A model generated the notes under the pieces. It ran no database searches and was not told where the DNA came from. It was given only the letters and a program-made list of their open reading frames with translations. A DNA stretch of 64,000 bases from Bacillus yapensis (GTDB lineage: Bacteria; Bacillota; Bacilli; Bacillales; Cytobacillaceae), in NCBI RefSeq assembly GCF_005280205.1, contig NZ_SUND01000012.1, positions 101,794 through 165,793 of the forward strand, written 5' to 3'. Of the stretch, positions 37,373 through 46,495 are shown one piece after another. Both the position numbers and the translations under genes were made by a program. Each line of letters starts with the position of its first letter. Within the stretch, counting starts at the first letter, position 1.

Positions 37373-38494
37373 ATGACTGTAACACGTGGTCTGGAAGGGG
37401 TAGTCGCAACAACATCCTCCATTAGTTCAATCATTGATGATACACTAACTTATGTAGGGTATGACATTGATGATTTAGCCGTAAACGCCACTTTTGAGGA
37501 AGTAATCTATCTTCTTTGGCACAGAAAGCTACCTACAAAATTAGAGCTTGCAGAGCTTACTAAACAGTTAGCTGAAAATGCAGAATTACCGAAAGAAGTT
37601 ATCGACCATTTTAAGATGTATCCAATTGACAAAGTACATCCTATGGGAGCCCTTCGTTCAGCGGTCTCGCTACTAGGATTGTACGATGAAGAAGCGGATG
37701 CAATGGACCCAGAAGCTAATTATCGTAAAGCGATTCGTTTACAAGCGAAGCTTCCTACTATAGTGACGACATTTGCTCGCATTAGAAAAGGTTTAGAACC
37801 TGTAGCTCCACGCACAGATTTAAGCTTTGCAGCGAACTTCCTTTATATGCTATCTGGTCAGGAGCCTGAACCAATTGCGATTGAAGCTTTCAATAAAGCG
37901 TTAGTGCTTCATGCAGATCATGAACTAAACGCTTCTACATTTACTGCTCGCGTTTGTGTAGCAACATTATCAGATGTTTATTCTGGTATTACAGCTGCCA
38001 TTGGTGCGCTAAAGGGGCCACTTCACGGCGGAGCAAACGAAGCAGTTATGAAGATGTTGACTGAGATTGGATCTGTTGATCAAGTAGATTCATATGTTCG
38101 CGAAAAGCTTGATAATAAGGAAAAAATCATGGGCTTTGGTCATCGTGTGTATAGAAAAGGGGATCCACGTGCCAAGCATTTAAAGGTAATGTCCGAGAAA
38201 TTAACGAACCTTACTGGAAAGCCTGAATACTACGAAATGTCGACACGCATTGAAAACATCGTAACTGGTGAGAAGAACTTACCACCAAACGTAGATTTTT
38301 ACTCTGCATCCGTGTATGACAGCTTAGGTATTGATCACGATCTATTCACACCGATTTTTGCTGTTAGCCGTGTGTCTGGTTGGTTAGCTCACATTCTAGA
38401 ACAATATGAAAATAACCGCTTAATTCGTCCACGTGCCGATTACACAGGACCTGGAATGCAAAAATATATTCCAGTTGAACAAAGAGGCTTATAA
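37373..38494 (+). CDS. citZ: Citrate synthase
   Basis: 373 residues (B. subtilis CitZ 372); oxaloacetate + acetyl-CoA to citrate. LHADHELNASTF, KGPLHGGANEAVM and FGHRVYRKGDPRA give the catalytic histidines, and PNVDFYSASVY the aspartate. ATG 37373 (MTVTRGLEGVVATTSS) follows AAAGGAGAGA; an in-frame codon at 37352 is too early. First gene of citZ-icd-mdh. Confidence 0.98.
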   Translation: MTVTRGLEGVVATTSSISSIIDDTLTYVGYDIDDLAVNATFEEVIYLLWHRKLPTKLELAELTKQLAENAELPKEVIDHFKMYPIDKVHPMGALRSAVSLLGLYDEEADAMDPEANYRKAIRLQAKLPTIVTTFARIRKGLEPVAPRTDLSFAANFLYMLSGQEPEPIAIEAFNKALVLHADHELNASTFTARVCVATLSDVYSGITAAIGALKGPLHGGANEAVMKMLTEIGSVDQVDSYVREKLDNKEKIMGFGHRVYRKGDPRAKHLKVMSEKLTNLTGKPEYYEMSTRIENIVTGEKNLPPNVDFYSASVYDSLGIDHDLFTPIFAVSRVSGWLAHILEQYENNRLIRPRADYTGPGMQKYIPVEQRGL

Positions 38495-38622
38495 AATAGA
38501 AAGCAGCATTTTACTTTTATAGATTTTTTTCTCTGACTATTGCTACAATTTATGCTAGAATTAGTGAGGGGAAACTAGTTTATATGGGAATTTTCAGTAA
38601 AAATTGCTGTAGTGGAATGAGA

Positions 38623-38673
38623 AAAGGTTAGATGACACAGCCGCCCATGTAGGCGGTAAAGTCGCTAACCTTT
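38623..38673 (+). promoter_or_regulatory. Rod-like hairpin between citZ and icd
   Basis: Nested pairing: AAAGGTTAG (38623-38631) with CTAACCTTT (38665-38673), GAC with GTC, and CCGCC (38641-38645) with GGCGG (38652-38656) around a six-base loop. It lies ~60 bases before icd with only a weak T-rich tail, so it may be a partial terminator, an RNA-stability element or a processing site. Confidence 0.6.
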
Positions 38674-38734
38674 GATTTTCGTAACTAGAAGCAAAACATT
38701 TTAGAAAGTCATCGAATTTGGAGGGAGAATCATT

Positions 38735-40000
38735 ATGTCAGGTCAAAAAATCACAGTAACAAATGGGGTATTAAACGTACCAAATAATCCAATCGTTCCT
38801 TTTATTGAAGGAGACGGAATTGGTCCAGATATTTGGGCTTCTGCATCACGTGTATTAGATGCTGCCGTTGATAAGGCATATAAAGGTGAGCGTAAGATTG
38901 AATGGAAAGAAGTTTTAGCTGGGGAAAAAGCATTTAATCAAACAGGCGAATGGTTACCTCAAGAAACTCTTGATGTTATCCAAGAATACTTAATTGCGAT
39001 TAAAGGGCCACTTACAACTCCTATCGGTGGAGGAATCCGTTCTCTAAACGTAGCACTTCGTCAAGAACTTGATCTTTTTGTATGTCTACGCCCTGTACGC
39101 TGGTTTGAAGGAGTACCTTCTCCAGTTAAGCGTCCGCAAGATACGGATATGGTGATCTTCCGTGAAAATACTGAAGATATCTATGCAGGTATTGAGTATG
39201 CAAAAGGTTCTGATGAAGTGAAAAAATTAATCAACTTCCTTCAAACTGAACTAGGTGTTAATAAAATTCGTTTCCCTGAAACTTCAGGTCTAGGAATTAA
39301 GCCAGTTTCTGAAGAAGGAACTAGCCGTTTAGTACGTGCTGCGATTGAATATGCAATTAAAGAAGGACGTAAATCTTTAACACTAGTTCACAAAGGAAAC
39401 ATCATGAAATTTACAGAAGGTGCTTTCAAGAACTGGGGATATGAGCTTGCAGAAAAAGAATACGGTGATAAAGTATTCACTTGGGCTCAATATGACAGAA
39501 TCAAAGATGCAGAAGGTACTGAAGCTGCGAATAAAGCTCAAGCAGAAGCTGAGGCTGCTGGCAAAATCATCGTTAAAGATGCGATTGCTGATATTTTCTT
39601 ACAACAAATTTTAACTCGTCCAAAAGAGTTCGATGTTGTAGCAACAATGAACTTAAATGGTGACTATATTTCTGATGCACTAGCTGCTCAGGTTGGTGGA
39701 ATCGGAATAGCTCCTGGAGCCAACATTAACTATGAAACTGGACATGCTATTTTCGAAGCAACTCATGGTACAGCTCCGAAATATGCAGGTTTAGATAAAG
39801 TGAACCCATCATCTGTACTTCTTTCTGGAGTACTTTTATTAGAACACTTAGGTTGGAATGAAGCTGCAGACCTTATCACGAAGTCTGTAGAAAAGACCAT
39901 CGCTTCTAAAGTCGTAACTTATGACTTTGCTCGCCTAATGGAAGGCGCAACAGAAGTGAAGTGCTCTGAATTTGGTGATGAATTAATTAAAAATTTATAA
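38735..40000 (+). CDS. icd: Isocitrate dehydrogenase (NADP+)
   Basis: 421 residues; isocitrate to 2-oxoglutarate, CO2 and NADPH. The substrate loop [20 protein letters not shown] contains the serine that is phosphorylated in E. coli Icd, [14 protein letters not shown] follows, and the Bacillus-type insert [20 protein letters not shown] is visible near 260-280. [12 protein letters not shown] is near the nucleotide site. ATG 38735 follows GGAGGGAG. Separated from citZ by 240 bases holding a strong hairpin. Confidence 0.97.
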   Translation: MSGQKITVTNGVLNVPNNPIVPFIEGDGIGPDIWASASRVLDAAVDKAYKGERKIEWKEVLAGEKAFNQTGEWLPQETLDVIQEYLIAIKGPLTTPIGGGIRSLNVALRQELDLFVCLRPVRWFEGVPSPVKRPQDTDMVIFRENTEDIYAGIEYAKGSDEVKKLINFLQTELGVNKIRFPETSGLGIKPVSEEGTSRLVRAAIEYAIKEGRKSLTLVHKGNIMKFTEGAFKNWGYELAEKEYGDKVFTWAQYDRIKDAEGTEAANKAQAEAEAAGKIIVKDAIADIFLQQILTRPKEFDVVATMNLNGDYISDALAAQVGGIGIAPGANINYETGHAIFEATHGTAPKYAGLDKVNPSSVLLSGVLLLEHLGWNEAADLITKSVEKTIASKVVTYDFARLMEGATEVKCSEFGDELIKNL

Positions 40001-40018
40001 TAGGTACGACATATAATA

Positions 40019-40046
40019 GACTGACTCATTTTTTTGAGTCAGTCTC
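40019..40046 (+). terminator. Hairpin between icd and mdh
   Basis: Perfect GACTGACTCA (40019-40028) / TGAGTCAGTC (40035-40044) stem with a T6 loop. The T tract after it is poor, so it may only attenuate read-through or protect RNA ends. Confidence 0.55.
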
Positions 40047-40087
40047 CTTTGCATAATGAATTTTAATCCTTAAGGAGGAAAAATATT

Positions 40088-41026
40088 ATGTCATTAAAAC
40101 GTAAAAAAGTATCTGTTATTGGTGGAGGATTTACTGGAGCAACAACTGCATTTTTACTAGCGCAAAAGGAACTTGGAGACGTTGTATTGGTGGATATTCC
40201 ACAAATGGAAAACCCGACTAAAGGAAAAGCGCTCGACATGCTTGAAGCTAGTCCAGTTCAAGGATTTGATGCGAATATTACAGGCACTTCTAATTACGAG
40301 GATACGAAGGATTCAGATATTGTCGTAATTACAGCTGGAATCGCACGTAAACCTGGAATGAGCCGGGATGATTTAGTTCAAACGAATCAAAAAATCATGA
40401 AATCTGTCACACAGGAAATTGTGAAATATTCTCCAAACAGTACGATCATTGTTTTAACGAACCCCGTAGATGCTATGACTTATACCGTTTTTAAAGAATC
40501 AGGATTCCCGAAAAATCGTGTCATCGGTCAATCTGGCGTTCTTGATACAGCGCGTTTCCGTACATTTATCTCACAAGAATTAAATTTATCTGTAAAAGAT
40601 ATCACTGGCTTTGTTTTAGGTGGTCATGGAGATGACATGGTGCCACTTGTCCGCTATTCTTACGCTGGCGGGATTCCATTAGAAACACTAATTCCAAAAG
40701 ACCGCTTAGATGCCATAGTAGAGCGTACCCGTAAAGGTGGCGGTGAGATTGTTAACTTACTAGGAAACGGTAGTGCGTACTACGCTCCAGCTGCCTCACT
40801 AGTTGAAATGTGTGAAGCGATTCTTAAAGACCAACGCCGTGTGTTGCCATCGATTGCTTACTTAGAAGGTGAATTCGGCTATGAAGGAATTTATTTAGGT
40901 GTTCCGACGATTTTAGGAGCCAACGGAATTGAAAAAGTGATCGAGCTTGAACTAACTGCTGATGAAAAAGCAGCTCTAGACAAATCGGTAGAATCAGTTA
41001 GAAATGTTATGGCTGTGTTAGTATAA
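40088..41026 (+). CDS. mdh: Malate dehydrogenase
   Basis: 312 residues, LDH-like MDH; malate/oxaloacetate with [18 protein letters not shown] is the NAD-binding loop, [11 protein letters not shown] and [13 protein letters not shown] carry the substrate arginines and catalytic histidine. ATG 40088 follows AAGGAGGAAAAA. Last gene of the TCA cluster. Confidence 0.98.
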   Translation: MSLKRKKVSVIGGGFTGATTAFLLAQKELGDVVLVDIPQMENPTKGKALDMLEASPVQGFDANITGTSNYEDTKDSDIVVITAGIARKPGMSRDDLVQTNQKIMKSVTQEIVKYSPNSTIIVLTNPVDAMTYTVFKESGFPKNRVIGQSGVLDTARFRTFISQELNLSVKDITGFVLGGHGDDMVPLVRYSYAGGIPLETLIPKDRLDAIVERTRKGGGEIVNLLGNGSAYYAPAASLVEMCEAILKDQRRVLPSIAYLEGEFGYEGIYLGVPTILGANGIEKVIELELTADEKAALDKSVESVRNVMAVLV

Positions 41027-41039
41027 TTGCATAGCTAGT

Positions 41040-41072
41040 GAAAAATCCAGGGCTTGATCCTGGATTTTTCTA
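41040..41072 (+). terminator. Terminator of citZ-icd-mdh
   Basis: AAAAATCCAGG (41041-41051) pairs with CCTGGATTTTT (41059-41069). Confidence 0.88.
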
Positions 41073-41142
41073 TTTCTAGATTTTTATGGTAAGATAAATA
41101 TAAAAAATGAAACCGTTTACAATTGTTGGAGGTGGAGATTCC

Positions 41143-41619
41143 ATGTTGCTTGGAAGAAAAAGAAAGCTAGGAAGAAAAATAAGTGAGATCACAATTGGTG
41201 AAAAGCTAACGCTATCTGAAAAAATCGAAGATAAGGATTTATTATTGTATTTGGGTCTTACTGATGATGCTAATCCTCTTTATATTCAACATGATTATGC
41301 TGCGCAAACTTCTTACAAAAAGCCAGTGGTACCAACGATTATGCTAACTGGACTTATCAGTTCAGCGATTTCGAAATATCTTCCAGGCCCTGGAAGCCAT
41401 ATTCTCAAGCAAGATATTGATTTTCTCAAGCCTGTTTACCATTATGGAATCGTTCACTTTTTATTTGAGGTAGTGGATGTAAATACTGGAACGAATACGA
41501 TTCAACTAAGTGTAAAAGGAACAAATGAGGAAGAAGAAGTTGTGATTCAAGGACTCATGCAAGTTTCCCCGCCAGAACGTTTGGGAGGAATGGACGGAAA
41601 AGCTTTAGAAAATTTTTAG
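41143..41619 (+). CDS. MaoC-like hotdog hydratase
   Basis: 158 residues with the hotdog fold of (R)-specific enoyl-CoA hydratases: ISEITIGEKLTLSEKI, then DDANPLYIQHDYAAQTSYKKPVVPTIML, where the conserved D..N/H positions of the hydratase site fall, and GLISSAISKYLPGPGSHI. Likely acts on an acyl-CoA, substrate unknown. ATG 41143 follows TTGGAGGTGGA; an ATG at 41107 has no site. Common before phoP in Bacillus genomes. Confidence 0.85.
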   Translation: MLLGRKRKLGRKISEITIGEKLTLSEKIEDKDLLLYLGLTDDANPLYIQHDYAAQTSYKKPVVPTIMLTGLISSAISKYLPGPGSHILKQDIDFLKPVYHYGIVHFLFEVVDVNTGTNTIQLSVKGTNEEEEVVIQGLMQVSPPERLGGMDGKALENF

Positions 41620-41725
41620 ATAAAAATTTAGAGGGATTTTAAATAAGCTGGGGAGAAGATGTACAATTTGTATGTCTTCTTCTTTTTGTTTGCAACCTAG
41701 TATATTTTAAATTTGATTTCTAGTT

Positions 41726-41791
41726 TGTAAAAGAATTGTAAATTTACTTTAATCAAGAAAATTTATATTATAATGAAATTGTAAATGTAAG
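41726..41791 (+). promoter_or_regulatory. phoP promoter region with PhoP-box-like repeats
   Basis: TGTAAA occurs at 41726-41731, 41737-41742 (11-bp period) and 41780-41785; on the minus strand these read TTTACA, a perfect TTHACA PhoP half-site with a five-base spacer. TATAAT lies at 41769-41774. Autoregulation is inferred. Confidence 0.5.
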
Positions 41792-41819
41792 AAAAATTTC
41801 AAACCCGGAGGAGCTTATC

Positions 41820-42533
41820 GTGAAAAAAGTTCTTGTCGTAGATGATGAACAATCAATTGTAACGTTGCTACAATATAATTTACAGCAGTCTGGATACGAG
41901 GTTATAACTGCTATGGATGGAGAAGAAGGGAAAAATCTTGCCCTAAGCGAAAACCCAGATTTAATTATCCTCGATTTAATGCTGCCTAAATTAGATGGAA
42001 TTGACGTGTGCAAACAGCTAAGACAGCAAAAAGTCTCAACGCCAATCTTAATGCTAACGGCAAAAGATGAAGAGTTCGATAAAGTTCTTGGTTTGGAATT
42101 AGGTGCGGACGATTATATGACAAAGCCTTTCAGTCCTAGAGAAGTAATCGCACGAGTGAAGGCAATATTGAGAAGAGTACAGGTTCAACCAGTTATGCCT
42201 GGACAAATTCCAGCAGATACAGAGTATATCAAAATTAGTAGTCTAAAAATATTTCCTGAGCATTATGAGGCTTATTTTGATGAAGAGTTGCTAGAGTTAA
42301 CTCCAAAAGAGTTTGAGCTCTTGCTTTATTTAGCAAAGCATAAAGGAAGAGTACTAACGAGAGACCAATTATTAAGTGCAGTTTGGAATTATGATTTCGC
42401 AGGTGATACGCGAATTGTCGATGTTCATATTAGTCACCTTCGTGAAAAAATTGAACAAGATTCCAAAAAACCAACCTTTATCAAGACGATTCGTGGGCTT
42501 GGTTACAAGATGGAGGAGCCTAAGGGAGAATGA
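41820..42533 (+). CDS. phoP: Response regulator PhoP
   Basis: 237 residues, OmpR/PhoB type. Receiver domain with acidic pocket DDE (8-10), phospho-acceptor Asp52 (IILDLMLP) and K in KPFSP; C-terminal winged helix with TPKEFELLLYLAKHKGRVLTRDQLL and TIRGLGYKME. Controls the phosphate-starvation regulon. GTG 41820 follows CCGGAGGAG. Overlaps phoR by four bases. Confidence 0.96.
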   Translation: MKKVLVVDDEQSIVTLLQYNLQQSGYEVITAMDGEEGKNLALSENPDLIILDLMLPKLDGIDVCKQLRQQKVSTPILMLTAKDEEFDKVLGLELGADDYMTKPFSPREVIARVKAILRRVQVQPVMPGQIPADTEYIKISSLKIFPEHYEAYFDEELLELTPKEFELLLYLAKHKGRVLTRDQLLSAVWNYDFAGDTRIVDVHISHLREKIEQDSKKPTFIKTIRGLGYKMEEPKGE

Positions 42534-44308
42534 GGGGATATCGGACAAAGCTATTCGTTGGCTTAGTCACCCTCATTTTTGCCGTATTAATAGGGTTAGG
42601 GTTACTTTTAGGCCAATTATTTAAAAGTCATTATATGAATACCTACGATTCTCGTTTAAATAAGGAGAGTAGCATACTTGCAGCCTTCTTAGAAGAATCG
42701 GGTGGTCTCGATCAATTGGATCACGAGAAACTCGAATGGTACAGTGAAACATTAGATAGTAGAATCACAATCGTCAATTCTGATGAGAAGATTGTTTATG
42801 ATAGTGGTAGCATCAATAATCTTGAACAAGCACGTCATGAATCGATTATTCATGATATTCTTGAAAACAAGATCGGAAATAAAAAACAAGAGAAAACATT
42901 AGAAGTAGGTGGGGGTTATAACCTCCAATACTATTGGGGACAAATTAAGCTCGATGATGAGGTAGAAGGATATCTTTTCTTAAGTGCGAAGCTATCTGAA
43001 ATTCAAAAAGCTTATCAACAAATATGGTGGCTCCTCATAGGTTGCTTAGGTACAGCGCTTGTTGTGATTTTAATTTTAGGAGCGCGGATTACCTCAAGGT
43101 ATACGAGACCGATCGAATCGGCTACTAAGGTTGCGATTGAATTAGCAAAGGGAAATTACCGAGCTAGAACTTATGAAGATTCTCTAGAAGAAACAGGAAT
43201 GTTAAGTACCTCTATCAATATATTAGCGAGAAATCTTCAAGCAATGGTAAAGGCAAACGAAAATCAACAAGGACGATTAAGCGCACTCATTGAAAATATG
43301 GGAAGTGGTCTGCTCCTCATTAATAGTAAGGGGCATATTAATTTAATTAATCGCACTTTTATTGAAGTATTCCATGTAGAAAAGCAGGTTTATTTAAATA
43401 AGCTCTATTATGAAGTGATTAAGTACAAAGAAATTTCTGAGATCATCGAAGAAATTTTTATGACCGAGCATAAGGTTAGAAAACAAGTCGTACTTCCAAT
43501 TGGGATTGAAAGACGATACTTTGAGGTGTATGGTGTTCCGATTTTAGGGACGAATGAAGAGTGGAAAGGGATTCTCCTAGTTTTTCACGACATTACGGAA
43601 ATTAAGAAGCTAGAACAGGTCAGAAAAGATTTTGTGGCCAATGTTTCCCATGAATTGAAGACGCCGATCACATCGATAAAAGGATTTACGGAAACTTTAT
43701 TAGATGGAGCAAAAGAGAATAAGGAAACATTAGAAAACTTTCTTCACATTATTTTGGAGGAAAGTAATCGGATACAGACGCTCATTTTAGATCTATTGGA
43801 GCTGTCCAAAATTGAACAACAAGGCTATACACTGTCGATTCAAAGTATTAATCTCAATCAATTATTTGAAGAGATGCTCCCGATTTTAAAACCGAAAGCG
43901 GATGATAAAAATATTCAGGTTCTAATGAAAGGTTCAGAGGAAGCGATCGAAATCGAAGGGGATGCTTATCGCTTAAAGCAAATCTTTATTAACCTGATTA
44001 GTAACGCTATCGCATACACGTTGAATGGTGGAGAAGTTTCTATTTCGATCGTGGAAAATGAAAAGACTGTTGCTGTTTCCATTCAGGATACTGGAATTGG
44101 GATTGAACAAGAGGAAATCCCGCGTATTTTTGAAAGATTTTATCGTGTCGATAAAGCGAGAAGTCGCAATTCAGGCGGAACAGGACTAGGGCTAGCAATC
44201 GTTAAGCATTTAGTAGAAGCTCATAAAGGAAAAATAGCCGTCGAAAGTGAAGTAGGAAAAGGAACAACCTTTACAATTGAACTGCACAAAAAGTTTCCGG
44301 TGAAATAG
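42530..44308 (+). CDS. phoR: Sensor histidine kinase PhoR
   Basis: 592 residues. Helix 1 (about 8-32), extracytoplasmic sensor domain (33-160), helix 2 (165-188), HAMP (190-240), PAS (255-355), HisKA with His374 (VSHELKTPITSIKGF) and HATPase with N box and GTGLGLAIVKHLVEAH. Phosphorylates PhoP. ATG overlaps the phoP stop (ATGA). The pair ends at a terminator and is not transcribed with hflKC. Confidence 0.96.
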   Translation: MRGYRTKLFVGLVTLIFAVLIGLGLLLGQLFKSHYMNTYDSRLNKESSILAAFLEESGGLDQLDHEKLEWYSETLDSRITIVNSDEKIVYDSGSINNLEQARHESIIHDILENKIGNKKQEKTLEVGGGYNLQYYWGQIKLDDEVEGYLFLSAKLSEIQKAYQQIWWLLIGCLGTALVVILILGARITSRYTRPIESATKVAIELAKGNYRARTYEDSLEETGMLSTSINILARNLQAMVKANENQQGRLSALIENMGSGLLLINSKGHINLINRTFIEVFHVEKQVYLNKLYYEVIKYKEISEIIEEIFMTEHKVRKQVVLPIGIERRYFEVYGVPILGTNEEWKGILLVFHDITEIKKLEQVRKDFVANVSHELKTPITSIKGFTETLLDGAKENKETLENFLHIILEESNRIQTLILDLLELSKIEQQGYTLSIQSINLNQLFEEMLPILKPKADDKNIQVLMKGSEEAIEIEGDAYRLKQIFINLISNAIAYTLNGGEVSISIVENEKTVAVSIQDTGIGIEQEEIPRIFERFYRVDKARSRNSGGTGLGLAIVKHLVEAHKGKIAVESEVGKGTTFTIELHKKFPVK

Positions 44309-44321
44309 AAAGTTGATTTGG

Positions 44322-44370
44322 GGACTGCACCTAAAGGTAGGTAAGCTTACCATGGGTGTGGTCTTTTTTT
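44322..44370 (+). terminator. Terminator of phoPR
   Basis: GACTGCACC (44322-44330) pairs with GGGTGTGGTC (44354-44363 region), an inner GTAAGCTTAC dyad sits in the loop, and TTTTTTT follows. Confidence 0.78.
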
Positions 44371-44477
44371 GCAAATAAACTGCCTCTTAGTCTCCGACAT
44401 TTCAGAATAATGAAACCTTTTTGTAATAAAAACGTAAAAAAGACTAGACACAAATCTGCAGGAGGAAAGGAGACTCT

Positions 44478-45446
44478 ATGGTAAGTCTTAAGCGAATTTA
44501 TACGATACTTGGTTTGGTCCTCGGAATTTTAATACTCGGTCTTGTTGCTTTTACCACCTGGTATACGGTGGATGAATCAGAGCAAGCCGTTCTATTAACC
44601 TTTGGAAAAGTAGAAGAAGGGGTGGAGGAGCCAGGCTTGAATTTCAAATTGCCGTGGCCAATCCAAAGTGTAGAAAAATTATCGAAAGAGACATTTAGTT
44701 TACAGTTTGGATATGAAGAAAACGAGGATGGAGTTATTAAGGAATTCCCTGAAGAAACAAAGATGATCACTGGTGATGAAAATATTGTCTTAGCTGATCT
44801 CGTTGTGCAATGGAAAATAAATGAACCATCTAAATATCTGTATAATGCGGATAATCCAGAAGAAATATTACGAGATGCTACTTCTGCTTCGTTAAGAAGT
44901 ATCATCGGGAATTCCGCAATTGATGCTGCTTTGACATCTGGAAAAGCAGATATTGAAGCGGATGTTCATGATCTGCTGTCTCAACTAATTCAGAAGTATG
45001 ACATTGGGATTTCGATTCTTGCTGTGAAACTTCAGGATGTGGAGCTTCCGAATGATGAAGTACGTCAGGCGTTTACTCAAGTGACGGATGCGCGTGAAAC
45101 GATGAATACCAAATTAAATGAAGCAAATAAATACAAGAACCAAAAAGAAAATGAAGCAGTAGGGGAACAAAAGGCCATCATTTCTCGAGCACAAGGGGAT
45201 AAGGCAGCTCGTGTAGAAGCAGCTCGTGGTAGTGTTGCTGTATTTAATGAATTGTATGCCGAATATAAAAATAATCCGGACATTACGAAGCAACGTCTCG
45301 TACTGGAAACATTAGAGCAGGTCCTCCCAGGTGCAGAAATTTACATTATGAATGATGATGGGAATACACTGAAATACTTCCCGATACGTCCACTTGAAAA
45401 CACGAAAGCAGCAACTGAGGAAGGAGTGAAAGCAAAGGATGAGTGA
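44478..45446 (+). CDS. hflK: HflK, SPFH-domain FtsH modulator
   Basis: 322 residues: N-terminal transmembrane helix (about 9-28), SPFH/band-7 domain (30-230; VDESEQAVLLTFGKVEEGVEEPGLNFKLPWP is the HflK signature region), then a long charged helix with AEANKYKNQ-type heptads and LPGAEIYIMN. With HflC it forms a membrane complex that restrains FtsH protease. ATG 44478 follows GGAGGAAAGGAG. Not present at this place in B. subtilis. Confidence 0.93.
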   Translation: MVSLKRIYTILGLVLGILILGLVAFTTWYTVDESEQAVLLTFGKVEEGVEEPGLNFKLPWPIQSVEKLSKETFSLQFGYEENEDGVIKEFPEETKMITGDENIVLADLVVQWKINEPSKYLYNADNPEEILRDATSASLRSIIGNSAIDAALTSGKADIEADVHDLLSQLIQKYDIGISILAVKLQDVELPNDEVRQAFTQVTDARETMNTKLNEANKYKNQKENEAVGEQKAIISRAQGDKAARVEAARGSVAVFNELYAEYKNNPDITKQRLVLETLEQVLPGAEIYIMNDDGNTLKYFPIRPLENTKAATEEGVKAKDE

Positions 45447-46374
45447 TCAAAACGTAATTGATATGAATGAACGTGGCGGAAGTGGCTTCAATGGGCGAGC
45501 CTATATTAAGCTCGGTATCTTTGCTGTCATTGTAATTGCCGTTATTATCCTGATTTTTACGAATCTCTTCGTTGTCAAAGAAGGCGAGTATAAAGTCATT
45601 CGTCAATTTGGTGAGGTTGTCAGAATTGATAACACACCGGGTATTACTTATAAAATTCCGTTCATCCAAACGGTTACTACATTACCAAAATATCAAATGA
45701 CCTATGATGTGAAGGAAGCAGAAATTAATACAAAAGATAAAAAGCGTGTGTTAATTGATAATTATGCGGTTTGGCGAATTGAAGATCCGAAAAAAATGAT
45801 TTCCAATGCTAGAACAGTTGTTAATGTGGAGACACGTATGCAAGAGTTTATTTATTCTGTCGTTCGTGCAGAATTAGGGCAACTAAATTATGAGGAAATT
45901 ATCAACGATGAGAAGTCATCTAGAGGTTCCTTGAATGATCGAATTACCGAAAGAGTAAACGAACTATTAGCAAACGATAATTATGGAATCGTCGTAACGG
46001 ATGTACGTATTAAACGGACGGATTTACCAGAAGAAAATGAACAGTCCGTCTTTACGAGAATGATATCTGAACGTCAATCCACTGCTCAAGGCTATCTGTC
46101 ACAAGGTGACGCTGAAAAAAATCGTATTGAAGCAGAAACGGATAAAAGCGTGAAGGCAGACCTTGCGAAGGCATCCGCGGATGCAGAGTTGATACGAGCA
46201 GAAGGTGAGGCAGAAGCAGCGAAGATCTACAATGAGGCTTTTTCAAAGGACCCAGAATTCTATTCCTTATTTAGAACTCTCGAATCCTATAAAAAGACAA
46301 TCAATGATGAAACTGTTATTGTTCTTCCTTCTGATTCTCCGTACGCACGACTATTAATGGGGTACACAGAATAA
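45439..46374 (+). CDS. hflC: HflC, SPFH-domain FtsH modulator
   Basis: 311 residues: helix (about 24-44), SPFH domain with FVVKEGEYKVIRQFGEVVRI and YDVKEAEINTKDKKRVLIDNYAVWRI, then a coiled C-terminal region with the HflC-typical MISERQSTAQGYLSQGDAEK and a last block VIVLPSDSPYARLL. Starts eight bases inside hflK, so translation is coupled and the pair forms one operon. Confidence 0.94.
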   Translation: MSDQNVIDMNERGGSGFNGRAYIKLGIFAVIVIAVIILIFTNLFVVKEGEYKVIRQFGEVVRIDNTPGITYKIPFIQTVTTLPKYQMTYDVKEAEINTKDKKRVLIDNYAVWRIEDPKKMISNARTVVNVETRMQEFIYSVVRAELGQLNYEEIINDEKSSRGSLNDRITERVNELLANDNYGIVVTDVRIKRTDLPEENEQSVFTRMISERQSTAQGYLSQGDAEKNRIEAETDKSVKADLAKASADAELIRAEGEAEAAKIYNEAFSKDPEFYSLFRTLESYKKTINDETVIVLPSDSPYARLLMGYTE

Positions 46375-46405
46375 TTCAAACGTTATTTTCGAAAAGAGCC
46401 AATCT

Positions 46406-46478
46406 AAATAACCGTTGTTTTTCCTTCTCTACGTTCTCATGATAGAATAAGGGGAGGAAAACAACGGTTATTTTTTTG
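46406..46478 (+). terminator. Terminator of hflKC
   Basis: A long stem: AAATAACCGTTGTTTTTCC (46406-46424) against GGAAAACAACGGTTATTT (46456-46473), 30-base loop, then a T run. Unusually long for a terminator and placed just before the polA ribosome binding site. Confidence 0.75.
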
Positions 46479-46495
46479 AAGTGAGGGAGATGTAA

